Assembly (NCBI RefSeq): GCF_023657445.1
Contig: NZ_JAGTWY010000001.1
Location: forward strand, 3,596,001 to 3,660,000
DNA from: Marinobacter sediminum
GTDB lineage: Bacteria; Pseudomonadota; Gammaproteobacteria; Pseudomonadales; Oleiphilaceae
Reading direction: 5' to 3'
DNA length: 64,000 nucleotides
Part shown: positions 8,689 through 19,326 of the stretch, in pieces
Layout of the letters: every line of letters starts with the position of its first letter
Numbering within the stretch: position 1 is the first letter of the stretch
Notes under the pieces: generated by a model
Database searches by the model: none
Seen by the model: the letters and a program-made list of their open reading frames with translations, nothing else
What the model was told of the DNA's origin: nothing
Program-made: the position numbers and the translations under genes

Positions 8689-9179
8689 GCTTTACCCCAC
8701 ATTTCAGGATTGGCCCAGTTGTCAGGGTTGTTCCAGGCCCGTTTATGGTTGTAAGTATCCAGATTGTAGGTGTAGAGCGTAAGTGCACCGTTACCACTTT
8801 CAAGTTCTGCGTGGCGCCGGAAACCCAGACCGATGAAATCGGTAAAGGCCCAATCCGGGGCCTCACCAACCAGAACGGCAATCTGATGCGTGCCGTAATT
8901 GCGCAATTGCCCGAGCAATAATGCGCCTTCATCATGGGGCAGGTGTTCCAGAGTGTCGGAAATCAGAGCCAGGTCATGCACGGTGTCCAGGTTTAACGTG
9001 GCATTGGGGTCGGAGGTATCGAGTGTCCTGACGCGTGAAGTCTCCTGGTGTCGCTGCCATAGCTCAGCGACCTCTCCCGCTACCGAGCCACAGCACAGCA
9101 ACGTTTCAGGCTGTGTGGTGTCGATGATGCGCGCGAGGGTTTCTCTCGGTGTGCCGGTGTCTTCTCTGGATGCTGTCAT
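8679..9179 (-). CDS. Small conserved protein, possibly DUF6231
   Basis: This 166-residue protein has a Rossmann-like pattern resembling a degenerate methyltransferase. TLLCCGSVAGEVAELW is glycine-loop-like. ALISDTLEHLPHDEGALLLGQLRNYG corresponds to the later strands. The end is rich in Trp and Asn. I believe it belongs to DUF6231 but cannot verify this. It overlaps the photolyase stop by 4 bases (ATGA) and the RetSat-like start by 10 bases, so it is locked into that operon. No catalytic function can be assigned. Confidence 0.7.
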   Translation of the reverse strand: MTASREDTGTPRETLARIIDTTQPETLLCCGSVAGEVAELWQRHQETSRVRTLDTSDPNATLNLDTVHDLALISDTLEHLPHDEGALLLGQLRNYGTHQIAVLVGEAPDWAFTDFIGLGFRRHAELESGNGALTLYTYNLDTYNHKRAWNNPDNWANPEMWGKAWW

Positions 9180-10501
9180 GAAATAGGCCAGTCCGCTGCG
9201 TCCACTGTGTGTAATCCCACTGGCTGGTCGGCGTGGCCTCCCCAGCGGTCCACGAAGGTGCCGAGAGGGTCGTACTGTTTGGCCTGCTTCTCCAGATTGA
9301 ACTGTCTCAACCCGCGGGGATCAGCACCTACGCCAGCCAGGTATTGCCAGTTGCCGTAGTTGCTAGCTACATCATAGTCGATCAGTTGCTCTTCAAACCA
9401 TGCTGCACCGTATCGCCAGTCCAGTTCCAGCTCGTTTACAAAAATGCTGGCGGCGAGCTGGCGGGCCCTGTTGCTCATGTAGCCGGTTTCACGAAGCTGA
9501 TTCATCGCAGCATTAACCAGCGGATACTCGGTATTGCCATGGCACCAGGCCTTGAACCGGTGCCCGTAAAAAGTGACAGGGCGACGCTTTCGCTGTACAC
9601 CGTCGCGGCGGAAAAGGTCGGCGCCGTGTTTAAGGGCGTACCAGTAAAAGTATTCCCGCCAGAGCAGTTCGAACCATAGCCAGTAAGTGGAGTCGTTTTT
9701 GGTTTCGCTGTGTTCGTATTCTGCGATGGTTTCCGCCACCTCCCGAACCGACAGCGAGCCGTTTGCCAGCCATGGTGAGAACCTGGAGGAAGCGTCCCAG
9801 GTGTCGAGCGCGTTGCGGGTTTCCTTGTAATTGTCGATGGCGTGTCTGACGAACAGAAATTCCCGAAGCTGTTGCTGTCCCGCCTCTTCGCCCCCTGTAA
9901 ACAGAAGGGGATGCAGGGGTTCGGCAATGGCCGGGCAGTCACCCCGGTTGTCTTCCGGAAAACCCGGTGGTGGCGGCAAGGCTGTCAGAGTGCGTATGCG
10001 TAATCGCTCGGAACAGCGCTCGCCGGTTTTTTCCACCTGTTTGCGGAACTGGGAAAAGGTATCCGGCAGGTCCTGCAAATCCATTGGCAGGGAACCCTCG
10101 GTGAACATACTGAGAGTTTCGAACTGCTGGAACAGGGTGCCCGGCACCCCGTCCTTGATCGCCTGCCACTGACGTGCTTCCGTGGTGCCTGGTTGCCGCG
10201 ATCGGATCACCCGTTCGATTCGGTGGGAATGCACCAACTCTGGAATCACCCTTTCCGGTTCGCCATAGGCGATATGAAGCCTTTGCCCCAGCGGCCTCAG
10301 GCTGCGCTCCAGTGCCATCAGACTCTGCCAGAGAAAACGCCAGCGATGATCGCCCATGGCTTTACTTTGCAGCGGGCCGGACTGGAACCAGCGCGTATCC
10401 ACCACATACACGCACAGCAGCATGTCGGATTTCGAGGCGGCAAGCAGGGCCGCGTTATCGTGTAGTCGAAGATCGCGGGTAAACCAGTAGAGGGTGCGCA
10501 A
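9176..10501 (-). CDS. Cryptochrome/photolyase, DASH family
   Basis: This flavoprotein of about 441 residues resembles CRY-DASH, which repairs single-stranded pyrimidine dimers with blue light or acts in light sensing. It shows the antenna-domain start RTLYWFTRDLRLHDNAALL, and the FAD-domain segment SNYGNWQYLAGVGADPRG, with LWFELLWREYFYW before it. I prefer TTG 10501 because AAGGA sits upstream and the family starts here; a longer frame begins at TTG 10558 with no ribosome site. It heads a compact operon through tapT. Confidence 0.85.
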   Translation of the reverse strand: MRTLYWFTRDLRLHDNAALLAASKSDMLLCVYVVDTRWFQSGPLQSKAMGDHRWRFLWQSLMALERSLRPLGQRLHIAYGEPERVIPELVHSHRIERVIRSRQPGTTEARQWQAIKDGVPGTLFQQFETLSMFTEGSLPMDLQDLPDTFSQFRKQVEKTGERCSERLRIRTLTALPPPPGFPEDNRGDCPAIAEPLHPLLFTGGEEAGQQQLREFLFVRHAIDNYKETRNALDTWDASSRFSPWLANGSLSVREVAETIAEYEHSETKNDSTYWLWFELLWREYFYWYALKHGADLFRRDGVQRKRRPVTFYGHRFKAWCHGNTEYPLVNAAMNQLRETGYMSNRARQLAASIFVNELELDWRYGAAWFEEQLIDYDVASNYGNWQYLAGVGADPRGLRQFNLEKQAKQYDPLGTFVDRWGGHADQPVGLHTVDAADWPIS

Positions 10502-10579
10502 GTCGATGCGTTCCTTTTCAGTCAACGAATGCTGAAGTGTACGTGCTTGGCTTTCCAAAAGATTGTTGCGGCAGAAAAG

Positions 10580-10610
10580 GAAGTATCGGGCCGGGAAAGC
10601 CCGATACTTC
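10580..10610 (-). terminator. Rho-independent terminator of the Old Yellow Enzyme gene
   Basis: A perfect 12-bp stem (GAAGTATCGGGC / GCCCGATACTTC) has a 7-base loop. On the minus strand it is followed by CCTTTTCTG. It separates the OYE gene from the photolyase operon downstream. Confidence 0.75.
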
Positions 10611-10670
10611 GGGTGGCGGAACGGCCTCAGGTTCTGAGGCGGCCAAATTCCTGGAACCGGAAGTTCCGTA

Positions 10671-11798
10671 TCAGACGCTGGCTTCGAGTTCTTTCAGTGT
10701 CGGATAGTCGGTATACCCCTGTTCATCGCCACCGTAGAAGGTGCTGTCATCCCATTTGTTCAGAGGCGCATTCTGGCGGAATCGTTCCGGCAGATCCGGG
10801 TTGGCGATAAACGGACGACCGAAGGTCACCAGGTCGCAGCGGTTTTTGCTGATACGCTCGCGAGCCTCCTCGGCGGTGTAGGCACCGTTGGCAATGTAAG
10901 TGCCTTTGTAAACGTTACGGATGGCATCAATGATTTCTTCCGGCCGACCATTGGCATGATTGCCCTGGAATGAATCTTCAACCACTTCCAGATAGGCAAT
11001 TCCCAGATCGTTCAGGTGTCTTGCGAAGGTGCCAAAGGTTTCAATCGGGTTTTCGTCGTACATGGCGTTGAAGCTGCCAGTTGGGCCAATCCGTACGCCC
11101 ACCTTGTCTTTGCCCCACACATCAATGACGGCCTGAATCACCATCAGAGGCAGGCGTAGACGGTTTTCCAAAGAACCGCCGTACTCATCGGTGCGGTGGT
11201 TGCTGCCGCTCTTGAGGAACTGGTCCAGCAGGTAGCCATTGGCGGCGTGAACTTCAACGCCGTCAAACCCGGCTTCCCTGGCGTTCAGTGCCCCCTGGCG
11301 ATACTGCTCGACGATACCGGCCATTTCCTCGGTTTCGAGTGCCCGGGGCTCCGGGACATCTATCATCCCGGAGTCGGCACTGATAAAAGTCTTGGCACCT
11401 TCCGGCTTGATGGCCGAGGGTGCGACAGGCTGGCTGCCGTTTGGCTGCAGTTCGGGATGGGAAATACGGCCTACGTGCCATAGCTGCATGTGGATACGGC
11501 CGCCGGCCATGTGTACCGCGCCGGTGACCTTTTTCCAGCCTTCAATCTGTTCCCGGGAGTGGATGCCCGGTGTGAAAGCATAGCCCTTGCCCTGAGGCGA
11601 GACCTGAGTTGCCTCACTGAAAATCAGGCCCGCACTGGCCCGTTGCTGATAGTAGTACGCATTCATGTCGTTCGGGATATCCCCGGGCTGGCTTGAGCGC
11701 GCTCGGGTCAGGGGAGACATCAGTACCCGGTTGGGCAGGATAAGGTCGCCCATCGAGTATGGTTGAAACAGTGGGTCGTTCTGCTGTTGGTTGCTCAT
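10671..11798 (-). CDS. nemA: Alkene reductase, Old Yellow Enzyme family (NemA-like)
   Basis: This 375-residue FMN enzyme reduces activated double bonds and nitro compounds with NAD(P)H. Family features include LPNRVLMSPLTRAR near residue 21, the substrate-binding GRIHMQLWHVGR, EVHAANGYLLDQF with the His/Asn pair, and the C-terminal FGRPFIANPDLPER. Length is typical. A good ribosome site, AAAGGAGC, precedes ATG 11798. Just upstream, at 11833-11844, lies a palindrome shared with the promoter of the neighbouring TetR regulator, so induction by electrophiles is likely. A strong terminator follows. Confidence 0.9.
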   Translation of the reverse strand: MSNQQQNDPLFQPYSMGDLILPNRVLMSPLTRARSSQPGDIPNDMNAYYYQQRASAGLIFSEATQVSPQGKGYAFTPGIHSREQIEGWKKVTGAVHMAGGRIHMQLWHVGRISHPELQPNGSQPVAPSAIKPEGAKTFISADSGMIDVPEPRALETEEMAGIVEQYRQGALNAREAGFDGVEVHAANGYLLDQFLKSGSNHRTDEYGGSLENRLRLPLMVIQAVIDVWGKDKVGVRIGPTGSFNAMYDENPIETFGTFARHLNDLGIAYLEVVEDSFQGNHANGRPEEIIDAIRNVYKGTYIANGAYTAEEARERISKNRCDLVTFGRPFIANPDLPERFRQNAPLNKWDDSTFYGGDEQGYTDYPTLKELEASV

Positions 11799-11832
11799 GG
11801 AGCTTGCTCCTTTCGGATTAACTGTTTGTAAT

Positions 11833-11844
11833 TAGACCAGTCTA
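11833..11844. promoter_or_regulatory. TetR-type operator upstream of the OYE gene
   Basis: TAGACCAGTCTA is a near-palindrome with TAGAC/GTCTA arms 35 bases before the OYE start. It resembles the site at 12466-12480 in the tetR/adhC promoter (shared run ATTAGACC-R-GTC). A -10-like TCTAAT on the minus strand overlaps its edge. Confidence 0.6.
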
Positions 11845-11866
11845 CTAGCCGGATGGCGAAAAAAAT

Positions 11867-13652
<1,786 letters not shown>

Positions 13653-13766
13653 GTGCGGACGGAGCAGGTCAGCGCCTGCTGGCTTGCTCTTCCCGCCTTC
13701 TCGAGTTCTCGCCCAGTGGGTATTCGGGAGTGCCCTAAACGAAGGGCGCCAATCCCTTTCTGGGCA

Positions 13767-14792
13767 CTATCGGTCCGTAAGCTTCAATTCGATTCTCCGG
13801 TTTTTCTGAAGGGCTTCTGGCGACGTACCATCGGCGACCGGGAAGAATTCACCAAAGCCGGCGGCAACCATGCGCCGCTCGGGCACACCCTGTTCCGCCA
13901 GGTAGCGGACCACCGCCACCGCCCGGGCTGTTGAAAGCTCCCAGTTGGACGGGAATTGTGGTGTGTTAATCGGGATCAGGTCGGTGTGACCGTCGATCCG
14001 CAGAATCCAGTCAAGATCGTCGGGAATGGAGTCCACTACATCCAGCAGCACTTGAGCCAGCTTGTCGAGTTCTCCTTTGCCGTCAGCCCCGAGCTGTGCC
14101 GAACCGGAAGCAAACAGCAATTCCGAGGGCAGCAGGAAACGATCGCCAACAACACGGATGTTCTCATTGGTAGCCAGAATATCCCGTAGCCGGGAAAAGA
14201 ATTCAGACTGGTATTGTTCCAGTTGATTGACCCGTTCGGCCAGCAGGGTGTTGAGGCGGCGGCTGACATTCTCCAGTTCACCTTCTTTCTCCGCCGTTAG
14301 CTGTTCCTGTAGTTTCAGGGCCTTGGTGATCTGCCTCAGTTGCTCCTGGAGCGAGGCAATCTGGTTGGACAGCCGCAGGATCATGGACTGCTGGCTGGCG
14401 GATAGTTCGTCCTTCTCCGACGCCGCTTCGGTCAAATTTGCCAGCCGCTCGGACTGGGCCTCCGCTGTGGCTGTTTGCTGCATTAACTGGTTGCGGGTGA
14501 CTTCCAGCCGTTGTTGCAACTCATTATTGCGGTTCTGACCTGCGCTGAGCTGTTGCTCCAGTGCCTCGGATTTACTTTGCTCCAGTCCCAGTAATTGCGA
14601 GATCTCATTCAGGCGCTGGTTCAGGCGGGCCAGTTCGGAGTTTCGGTCTGACAGTGTCTGGGACAGGTAAAGCTGACTGACGACGTACACCAGAAGCATG
14701 AAGATCACCAGCATCAGCAATGCCGATAAAGCATCCACGTAACCCGGCCAGACATTGGTGCTGCTGCGACTGCGGCGCTTGGATCCGATCAT
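13767..14792 (-). CDS. MotB/ZorB-like OmpA-domain protein of a second ion motor
   Basis: This 341-residue protein has one N-terminal membrane segment, VWPGYVDALSALLMLVIFML, with a conserved acidic residue, Asp20, where MotB proteins bind the driving ion. A long coiled coil (about 50-215) rich in Gln, Glu and Leu follows, then an OmpA-like peptidoglycan-binding domain (LRIDGHTDLIPI, ALQKNRRIELKL). The coiled coil is far longer than in PomB. It is paired with the MotA/ExbB-like gene 30 bases upstream. It resembles ZorB-type proteins, but no defence effector is adjacent, so the role is unknown. Confidence 0.8.
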   Translation of the reverse strand: MIGSKRRSRSSTNVWPGYVDALSALLMLVIFMLLVYVVSQLYLSQTLSDRNSELARLNQRLNEISQLLGLEQSKSEALEQQLSAGQNRNNELQQRLEVTRNQLMQQTATAEAQSERLANLTEAASEKDELSASQQSMILRLSNQIASLQEQLRQITKALKLQEQLTAEKEGELENVSRRLNTLLAERVNQLEQYQSEFFSRLRDILATNENIRVVGDRFLLPSELLFASGSAQLGADGKGELDKLAQVLLDVVDSIPDDLDWILRIDGHTDLIPINTPQFPSNWELSTARAVAVVRYLAEQGVPERRMVAAGFGEFFPVADGTSPEALQKNRRIELKLTDR

Positions 14793-14822
14793 GGGTGATT
14801 ATCCATTGCTCTGCCCATGGGG

Positions 14823-15626
14823 TTATTCCTTGCCCGCAAGTTGATTCTTCAGCCGTTCGTTCTCTTCCAGTAGCTCAGTCATGTCTTCGCGGACGGCCAC
14901 TGACTGGCTGCTGCCTTCGTCGACGGTGTCGAGGAGGTTGGTTACACCGGTGAGCCACTCTTCCAGGCCGTCATAAAAGCGGTTCTGGGCGTGGCCCGCC
15001 TGGATATCGAGAAAGCCCAGAATAAGCGAACCGCCGAGACCCAGGAGGGAGGAGCTGAATGCCGTGCCCATACCCTGCAACGGTGATAACAGCCCGGCCT
15101 GAAGATCGGCAAACACCTTGCCGAAGTCGCCCTGGCCCATATCCAGATTGGTAATGACTTCGCCAACGGCATTGATTGTGCCCAATAGCCCCCAGAAGGT
15201 GCCCAGCAACCCGAGAAACACCAGCAGGCTAATGAAATAACGGGTAATTTCCCGCTGTTCGTCCATTCGTGAGTGAATGCCGTCCAGAACCGTTCGCAAG
15301 GAGAGGGTAGAAAGCTTGAAACGGTCGCGCTTGGACTCTTCCCCGAGCTGACGAGCAAGGGGCTTGAGCAGACGTGGTTCCTGCAGAACCGAGAGTCCGG
15401 AGTGCCCGGTTCGGAACTGGGCAATCCAGCGCAACTCCGGGAAGAGCACGAAAACCTGACGGTAAGTTAGCCCGATGCCGACGATCAGGACCCCGACAAT
15501 CAGCAGGTTAAATACCCAGTTGGCCATGAACGCAGTCATCAGCGGCTTGTGGATCAGCACGCCTACGACAGCGACGACCGCCAGGAAAATTGTCATCCAG
15601 AAAAGTGTGTGCTTCGGATTGCTCAT
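14823..15626 (-). CDS. MotA/TolQ/ExbB-like proton channel protein of a second ion motor
   Basis: This 267-residue membrane protein has two N-terminal membrane segments (residues about 7-27 and 36-58). A C-terminal pair follows, with LGLLGTFWGLLGTINAVGEV and GMGTAFSSSLLGLGGSLILGF, the channel helices of the MotA/ExbB superfamily. A short charged tail (ELLEENERLKNQ) ends it. It lacks the very long tail of ZorA. Together with the downstream OmpA-domain gene it should form a 5:2 rotary ion motor anchored to peptidoglycan. What it drives is unknown. Confidence 0.8.
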   Translation of the reverse strand: MSNPKHTLFWMTIFLAVVAVVGVLIHKPLMTAFMANWVFNLLIVGVLIVGIGLTYRQVFVLFPELRWIAQFRTGHSGLSVLQEPRLLKPLARQLGEESKRDRFKLSTLSLRTVLDGIHSRMDEQREITRYFISLLVFLGLLGTFWGLLGTINAVGEVITNLDMGQGDFGKVFADLQAGLLSPLQGMGTAFSSSLLGLGGSLILGFLDIQAGHAQNRFYDGLEEWLTGVTNLLDTVDEGSSQSVAVREDMTELLEENERLKNQLAGKE

Positions 15627-15720
15627 GTAAATGGTCAGCCTTTCGGAGTATTCCTGAAAACGTTAGCACAGAATGTGAGATGCTGTTGATCACATAGCAG
15701 GAGATTAATTAAGGAGTTTT

Positions 15721-16182
15721 ATGGATACCGCATTGCCATTCCGCTTTCGTTTCCGCGTTCGCTATGGTGAATGTGATGCCCAGAGCGTGGTGTTCAATGC
15801 ACGCTATGCCGATTTTGTGGATGTCTCCGTCAACGAATACATCCGTACCCTGTTCGGCGACTACCAGCATTTGCTGGACCAGGACCTGGATATCCAGGTT
15901 GTCAGCCTGACTGTGAACTGGAAAGCGCCGGCGAAGTTTGATGATGTGCTGGAAGCTCGCATCCGGCCAGGGCGGATAGGCAATACCTCGTTCACGTTAC
16001 ATATCGAGTTCTATCGGTACGGTGAGGAAGCATTGATTGCGGATGCCGACATCACCTATGTGATGATACAGGCTTCGGAGATGGTTAAGGTAGCGGTGCC
16101 AGAGCGAATTCGGGGGCTTCTTGAGAGAAGTGCTCCCGGCGTACTCATCAGTCACGCCGGGGAGCAGGTTCAGGAAGGCTGA
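15721..16182 (+). CDS. Acyl-CoA thioesterase, 4HBT hotdog family
   Basis: This 153-residue protein has the hotdog-fold pattern RVRYGECDAQSVVFNARYADF, where the aspartate after GEC is the usual catalytic residue of the YbgC/FadM group. VVSLTVNWKAPAKFDDVLEA is the second family block. It hydrolyses acyl-CoA thioesters; chain length cannot be judged from sequence. A strong ribosome site (AAGGAG) precedes ATG 15721. It is a single gene, convergent with the DJ-1 family gene, with their stop codons directly adjacent. Confidence 0.82.
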   Translation: MDTALPFRFRFRVRYGECDAQSVVFNARYADFVDVSVNEYIRTLFGDYQHLLDQDLDIQVVSLTVNWKAPAKFDDVLEARIRPGRIGNTSFTLHIEFYRYGEEALIADADITYVMIQASEMVKVAVPERIRGLLERSAPGVLISHAGEQVQEG

Positions 16183-16866
16183 TCAGCCCTCTTGCAAGGC
16201 TTGTACAACGGCCTTCGCAGTGCCTTCCGAGGAGGGCGGGTTCTGGCCGGTGATCAGTTTGCCATCGACCACAATGTGCGGCGTGAAGTCGTCACCGCAG
16301 GAGTAGGAACCCGTTTTCTCCTTGAGCATGTCCTCAAGCAGGAACGGCACCACATTGGTCAGGCCCACAACCTCTTCTTCGCTGTTGCTGAAGCCAGTCA
16401 CGTTGCGACCGCCAACCAGATTCTGGCCAGGTTTCACCTCCACGTCCCGGAAGACTGCGGGCGCGTGGCATACGGCACCGATGACCTTGTCCTGCTCGTA
16501 GGCCGCCTTGATCAGGGCAGCGGATTTCTTGTCGTTGACCAGGTCCCACAACGGGCCATGGCCGCCGGGATAGAAGATGGCGTCGTAGTCGTTCATGTCC
16601 ACGTCGCTCAGTTTTTTCGTGCTGGCGAGCGCCTCTTTCCCATGAGCATCATTCTGGAACCGATGAGTCGTTTCCGTCAGCGCCCCTTCTGCCTCGCTGT
16701 TCGGATCAACGGGCGGCTGGCCGCCTTTTGGGGAAGCGAGAGTTATGTCTGCGCCCGCATCCTTGAATACGTAATAAGGCGCGGTAAATTCTTCCAGCCA
16801 GAAGCCGGTTTTGTGACCAGTATCGCCCATCTGGTCATGGGAAGTCAGAACCATGAGAATTTTCAT
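16183..16866 (-). CDS. DJ-1/PfpI family protein, type 1 glutamine amidotransferase-like
   Basis: This 227-residue protein has the nucleophile elbow GAVCHAPAVF (Cys133, His134), a preceding acidic residue in GFWLEEFTAPYYVF, and the YPGGHGPLWDL strand. It resembles the Hsp31/YhbO-like group, linked to glyoxalase or stress functions. Start ATG 16866 follows AAGGACAG; 15 more upstream in-frame residues are unlikely to be translated. It could act on aldehydes such as methylglyoxal, but this is only a family possibility. Confidence 0.85.
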   Translation of the reverse strand: MKILMVLTSHDQMGDTGHKTGFWLEEFTAPYYVFKDAGADITLASPKGGQPPVDPNSEAEGALTETTHRFQNDAHGKEALASTKKLSDVDMNDYDAIFYPGGHGPLWDLVNDKKSAALIKAAYEQDKVIGAVCHAPAVFRDVEVKPGQNLVGGRNVTGFSNSEEEVVGLTNVVPFLLEDMLKEKTGSYSCGDDFTPHIVVDGKLITGQNPPSSEGTAKAVVQALQEG

Positions 16867-17061
16867 AGGGTGTCTGTCCTTTTTGATTGACGAATGAATG
16901 GCACGTTTCAATTGTCTCTGTCAGAGAAGCTTGTGCCGCGATCGTATGAATTCAACCTTGTTCATACGCAGATTGGACCGCGACAGATCTGACAGCAGCT
17001 ATACTTGCTGCAGTTGGCTACGATGCATTTTGGATCCAGGGATACGGGAAGGGTAGTAGGG

Positions 17062-17814
17062 ATGAGAGTAATGGGAATGCTCCTGATGCTGCTGGTGGCG
17101 CTGCCCGCCACCGCACAGCAGGGTACGGAGACCGTTGAACCGCTGACGGTTACCGTCGGCGCCAACCATGCACCGCCATACCGGATTCTTGAGAATGGTC
17201 AGCGTACGGGACTTTACGTAGACATTTTTGAGGAGATTTCAGCGCGGCTTGGCTGGAAGGTGCATTATCGGGAAGCCCCCTTTCGGCGTGTTCTCCGCAT
17301 GATGCGGCTTGGCGAAGTCGACGTAATGTTGGGCCCACTTCAGACCAACGAGCGGAAAAAAATGATGGAATTTGTAGTGCCGGCTTTTCCGCCTGAGCGC
17401 CGGCTGTTTTTCTATGCTGACGAGGCTAATCGTATTGAGCGTTACTCTGACCTTTATGGAAAACGTATCGGAGTATTGGAGGGCGCCAGCTACTTTTCCC
17501 GGTTTGATCGAGACGAGCAACTCACAAAGGAGTCCGCACCGCGGTATAAGAACCTGATGCTCATGTTGCAGAAAGGTCGCGTGGACCTTGTCATTGCGCC
17601 AGAGCTCGTAGGCAAATACACAATTAATGCGCTGGACATGGACGTAACCGTCTCTCCTTTCTTTGTGCCGGGTAAACGTTCCTATATTGCCGTTGCCAAA
17701 TCCTCTCCCGTGGCGGCCTACGCGGATGACATCCGGGCTGCGTTGAAACTGATTGAAATGGAAGGCATTTATGAGGACCTTGTTCTGAAATACATGGAAC
17801 GACCTGCTCCATGA
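17062..17814 (+). CDS. Periplasmic binding protein, SBP_bac_3 type
   Basis: This 250-residue protein has a signal peptide (MRVMGMLLMLLVALPATAQQ) and a solute-binding family 3 fold, with VGANHAPPYRILENGQRTGL near the mature N-terminus and LGEVDVMLGPLQTNERK. There is no permease or ATPase gene beside it, so it may serve a distant transporter or a sensor. I chose ATG 17062 because it opens the signal peptide and GGGTAGTAGGG precedes it. Its stop overlaps the RNase J-like start by 4 bases (ATGA). Confidence 0.8.
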   Translation: MRVMGMLLMLLVALPATAQQGTETVEPLTVTVGANHAPPYRILENGQRTGLYVDIFEEISARLGWKVHYREAPFRRVLRMMRLGEVDVMLGPLQTNERKKMMEFVVPAFPPERRLFFYADEANRIERYSDLYGKRIGVLEGASYFSRFDRDEQLTKESAPRYKNLMLMLQKGRVDLVIAPELVGKYTINALDMDVTVSPFFVPGKRSYIAVAKSSPVAAYADDIRAALKLIEMEGIYEDLVLKYMERPAP

Positions 17815-19193
17815 CCCCTGACCATAACGACCTCTGGTTTTTACCCCTGGGTGGTACCGGTGAAATCGGTATGAATCTCAATCTTTACGGCCATGATGGT
17901 CAGTGGTTGATGGTGGATTGCGGTGTCACCTTTCCAAAGCCCGGGCGCCTTGCGGCAGATGGTTCCGTGCATCATCGTGGTGAGCCGCCAGTGCAGATGG
18001 CGGATCCGGCGTTTATCGCCGACCGGCGTGAACAGCTGGCTGGACTGATAATTACCCATGCCCATGAAGACCATGTCGGGGCCGTGCCCTACCTCTGGCC
18101 CCTGTTGCAGTGCCCGGTTTACACCAGCCGTTTTACAGCTGAAATACTGCGCCGGAAGCTGGCAGAATTTGGGTTGCTGCACCGGGTGCCGATCATCGTG
18201 GTGGATACCGGAGACAGCAGGCAGATTGGCCCTTTCAGTGTTCAGTGGCTGGCACTGACCCATTCCATTCCCGACCCCAACGCTCTGATGATTCGAACGG
18301 ACATCGGCAATATTTTCCACAGTGGTGACTGGAAACTGGACGACCAGCCGCTGGTGGGTCACGGCTACTCTCGCAAGACATTTACTGATCTGGCGGAAGA
18401 GGGTGTGGATGCCATGGTCTGTGATTCCACCAATGCGACGGTGGCCGGACATTCCATCTCTGAAGCCGCCCTGCACGACGGTTTGATGAATGCGATCAAA
18501 GCAGCGGAAGGCCGTGTTGTTGTCACCTGCTTTGGCAGCAACATCGCCCGCCTGCACACCCTTGGCCGGATCGCCCGGGAAACCGGCCGCTACATGGGGT
18601 TGCTGGGGCGCTCGCTGATTAACATGAGTGGTGCTGCTCGGGCCGCCGGTTTGTGGGATGCTGCGGATGAACTTATTAACCCTTCCCATCTGGGGTACCT
18701 GCCAAGGGAAGAAGTGTTGGCGGTGGCAACGGGGAGTCAGGGCGAACCGCGTACCGCCCTGCGCCGGTTAGCCGCCGGTAGTCATCCGGATTTTGAGCTG
18801 GAAGCGGGTGACACGGTCATCTTCAGCGCCCGGGCTATTCCCGGCAACGAGGAGGCCATCGAGATGCTGATCAGCAAACTCAGAACAATGGGTGTGGCTG
18901 TGATAACCGCCGAGGACGCTGCGGTTCCCATTCACGCTTCCGGCCACCCCGCCCAGGATGAACTCCAGGCCATGTACCAGTGGGTTCAGCCGAAAATTGC
19001 GATCCCCGTGCATGGAGAGGCCGAGCACATGGAAACCCATGCTGACATTGCCAAACGGTGGGGTGTGCCCAAAGCGCTGGTCGGCCGCAATGGGGATCTT
19101 TTCATGATCCGTCCGGTACCTGGCATGCGCAGGCAGATAACGGGAACCGGGCGGTTAGGATGGCAATCAGGAGAGCTGGTTCCGGTTTTGTAG
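17811..19193 (+). CDS. RNase J-like metallo-beta-lactamase/beta-CASP nuclease, short form
   Basis: This 460-residue protein carries the RNase J motif set: LPLGGTGEIGMN, the zinc motif HAHEDH (83-88), ALTHSIPD, FHSGDWKLD, CDSTNAT, VTCFGSNIARL and the beta-CASP ending HASGHPAQDEL...PVHGEAEHM. Full RNase J proteins have about 550 residues; here the C-terminal oligomerisation domain is lacking. RNase J is unusual in gammaproteobacteria, which rely on RNase E. It is translationally coupled to a periplasmic binding protein gene, an odd pairing. Nuclease activity is inferred from the motifs. Confidence 0.82.
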   Translation: MTPDHNDLWFLPLGGTGEIGMNLNLYGHDGQWLMVDCGVTFPKPGRLAADGSVHHRGEPPVQMADPAFIADRREQLAGLIITHAHEDHVGAVPYLWPLLQCPVYTSRFTAEILRRKLAEFGLLHRVPIIVVDTGDSRQIGPFSVQWLALTHSIPDPNALMIRTDIGNIFHSGDWKLDDQPLVGHGYSRKTFTDLAEEGVDAMVCDSTNATVAGHSISEAALHDGLMNAIKAAEGRVVVTCFGSNIARLHTLGRIARETGRYMGLLGRSLINMSGAARAAGLWDAADELINPSHLGYLPREEVLAVATGSQGEPRTALRRLAAGSHPDFELEAGDTVIFSARAIPGNEEAIEMLISKLRTMGVAVITAEDAAVPIHASGHPAQDELQAMYQWVQPKIAIPVHGEAEHMETHADIAKRWGVPKALVGRNGDLFMIRPVPGMRRQITGTGRLGWQSGELVPVL

Positions 19194-19326
19194 CGAAGGA
19201 GCAAGGCGGAACCCTGAAACTTCACGCTGCCGACCATTAATGAACCATTGGTTCTATCGCCACGTATAGCAGTTCTGGGCCATACCGTTAGTTTGAAAAT
19301 AAAATCCGTCCATGGAAGTGCGTTAG

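Noticed and set aside
13767-15626. Complete Zorya anti-phage system
   Set aside because: Only the motor pair is present. The neighbours are formaldehyde dehydrogenase and a thioesterase, not ZorC/D/E, and the channel protein lacks the long tail.
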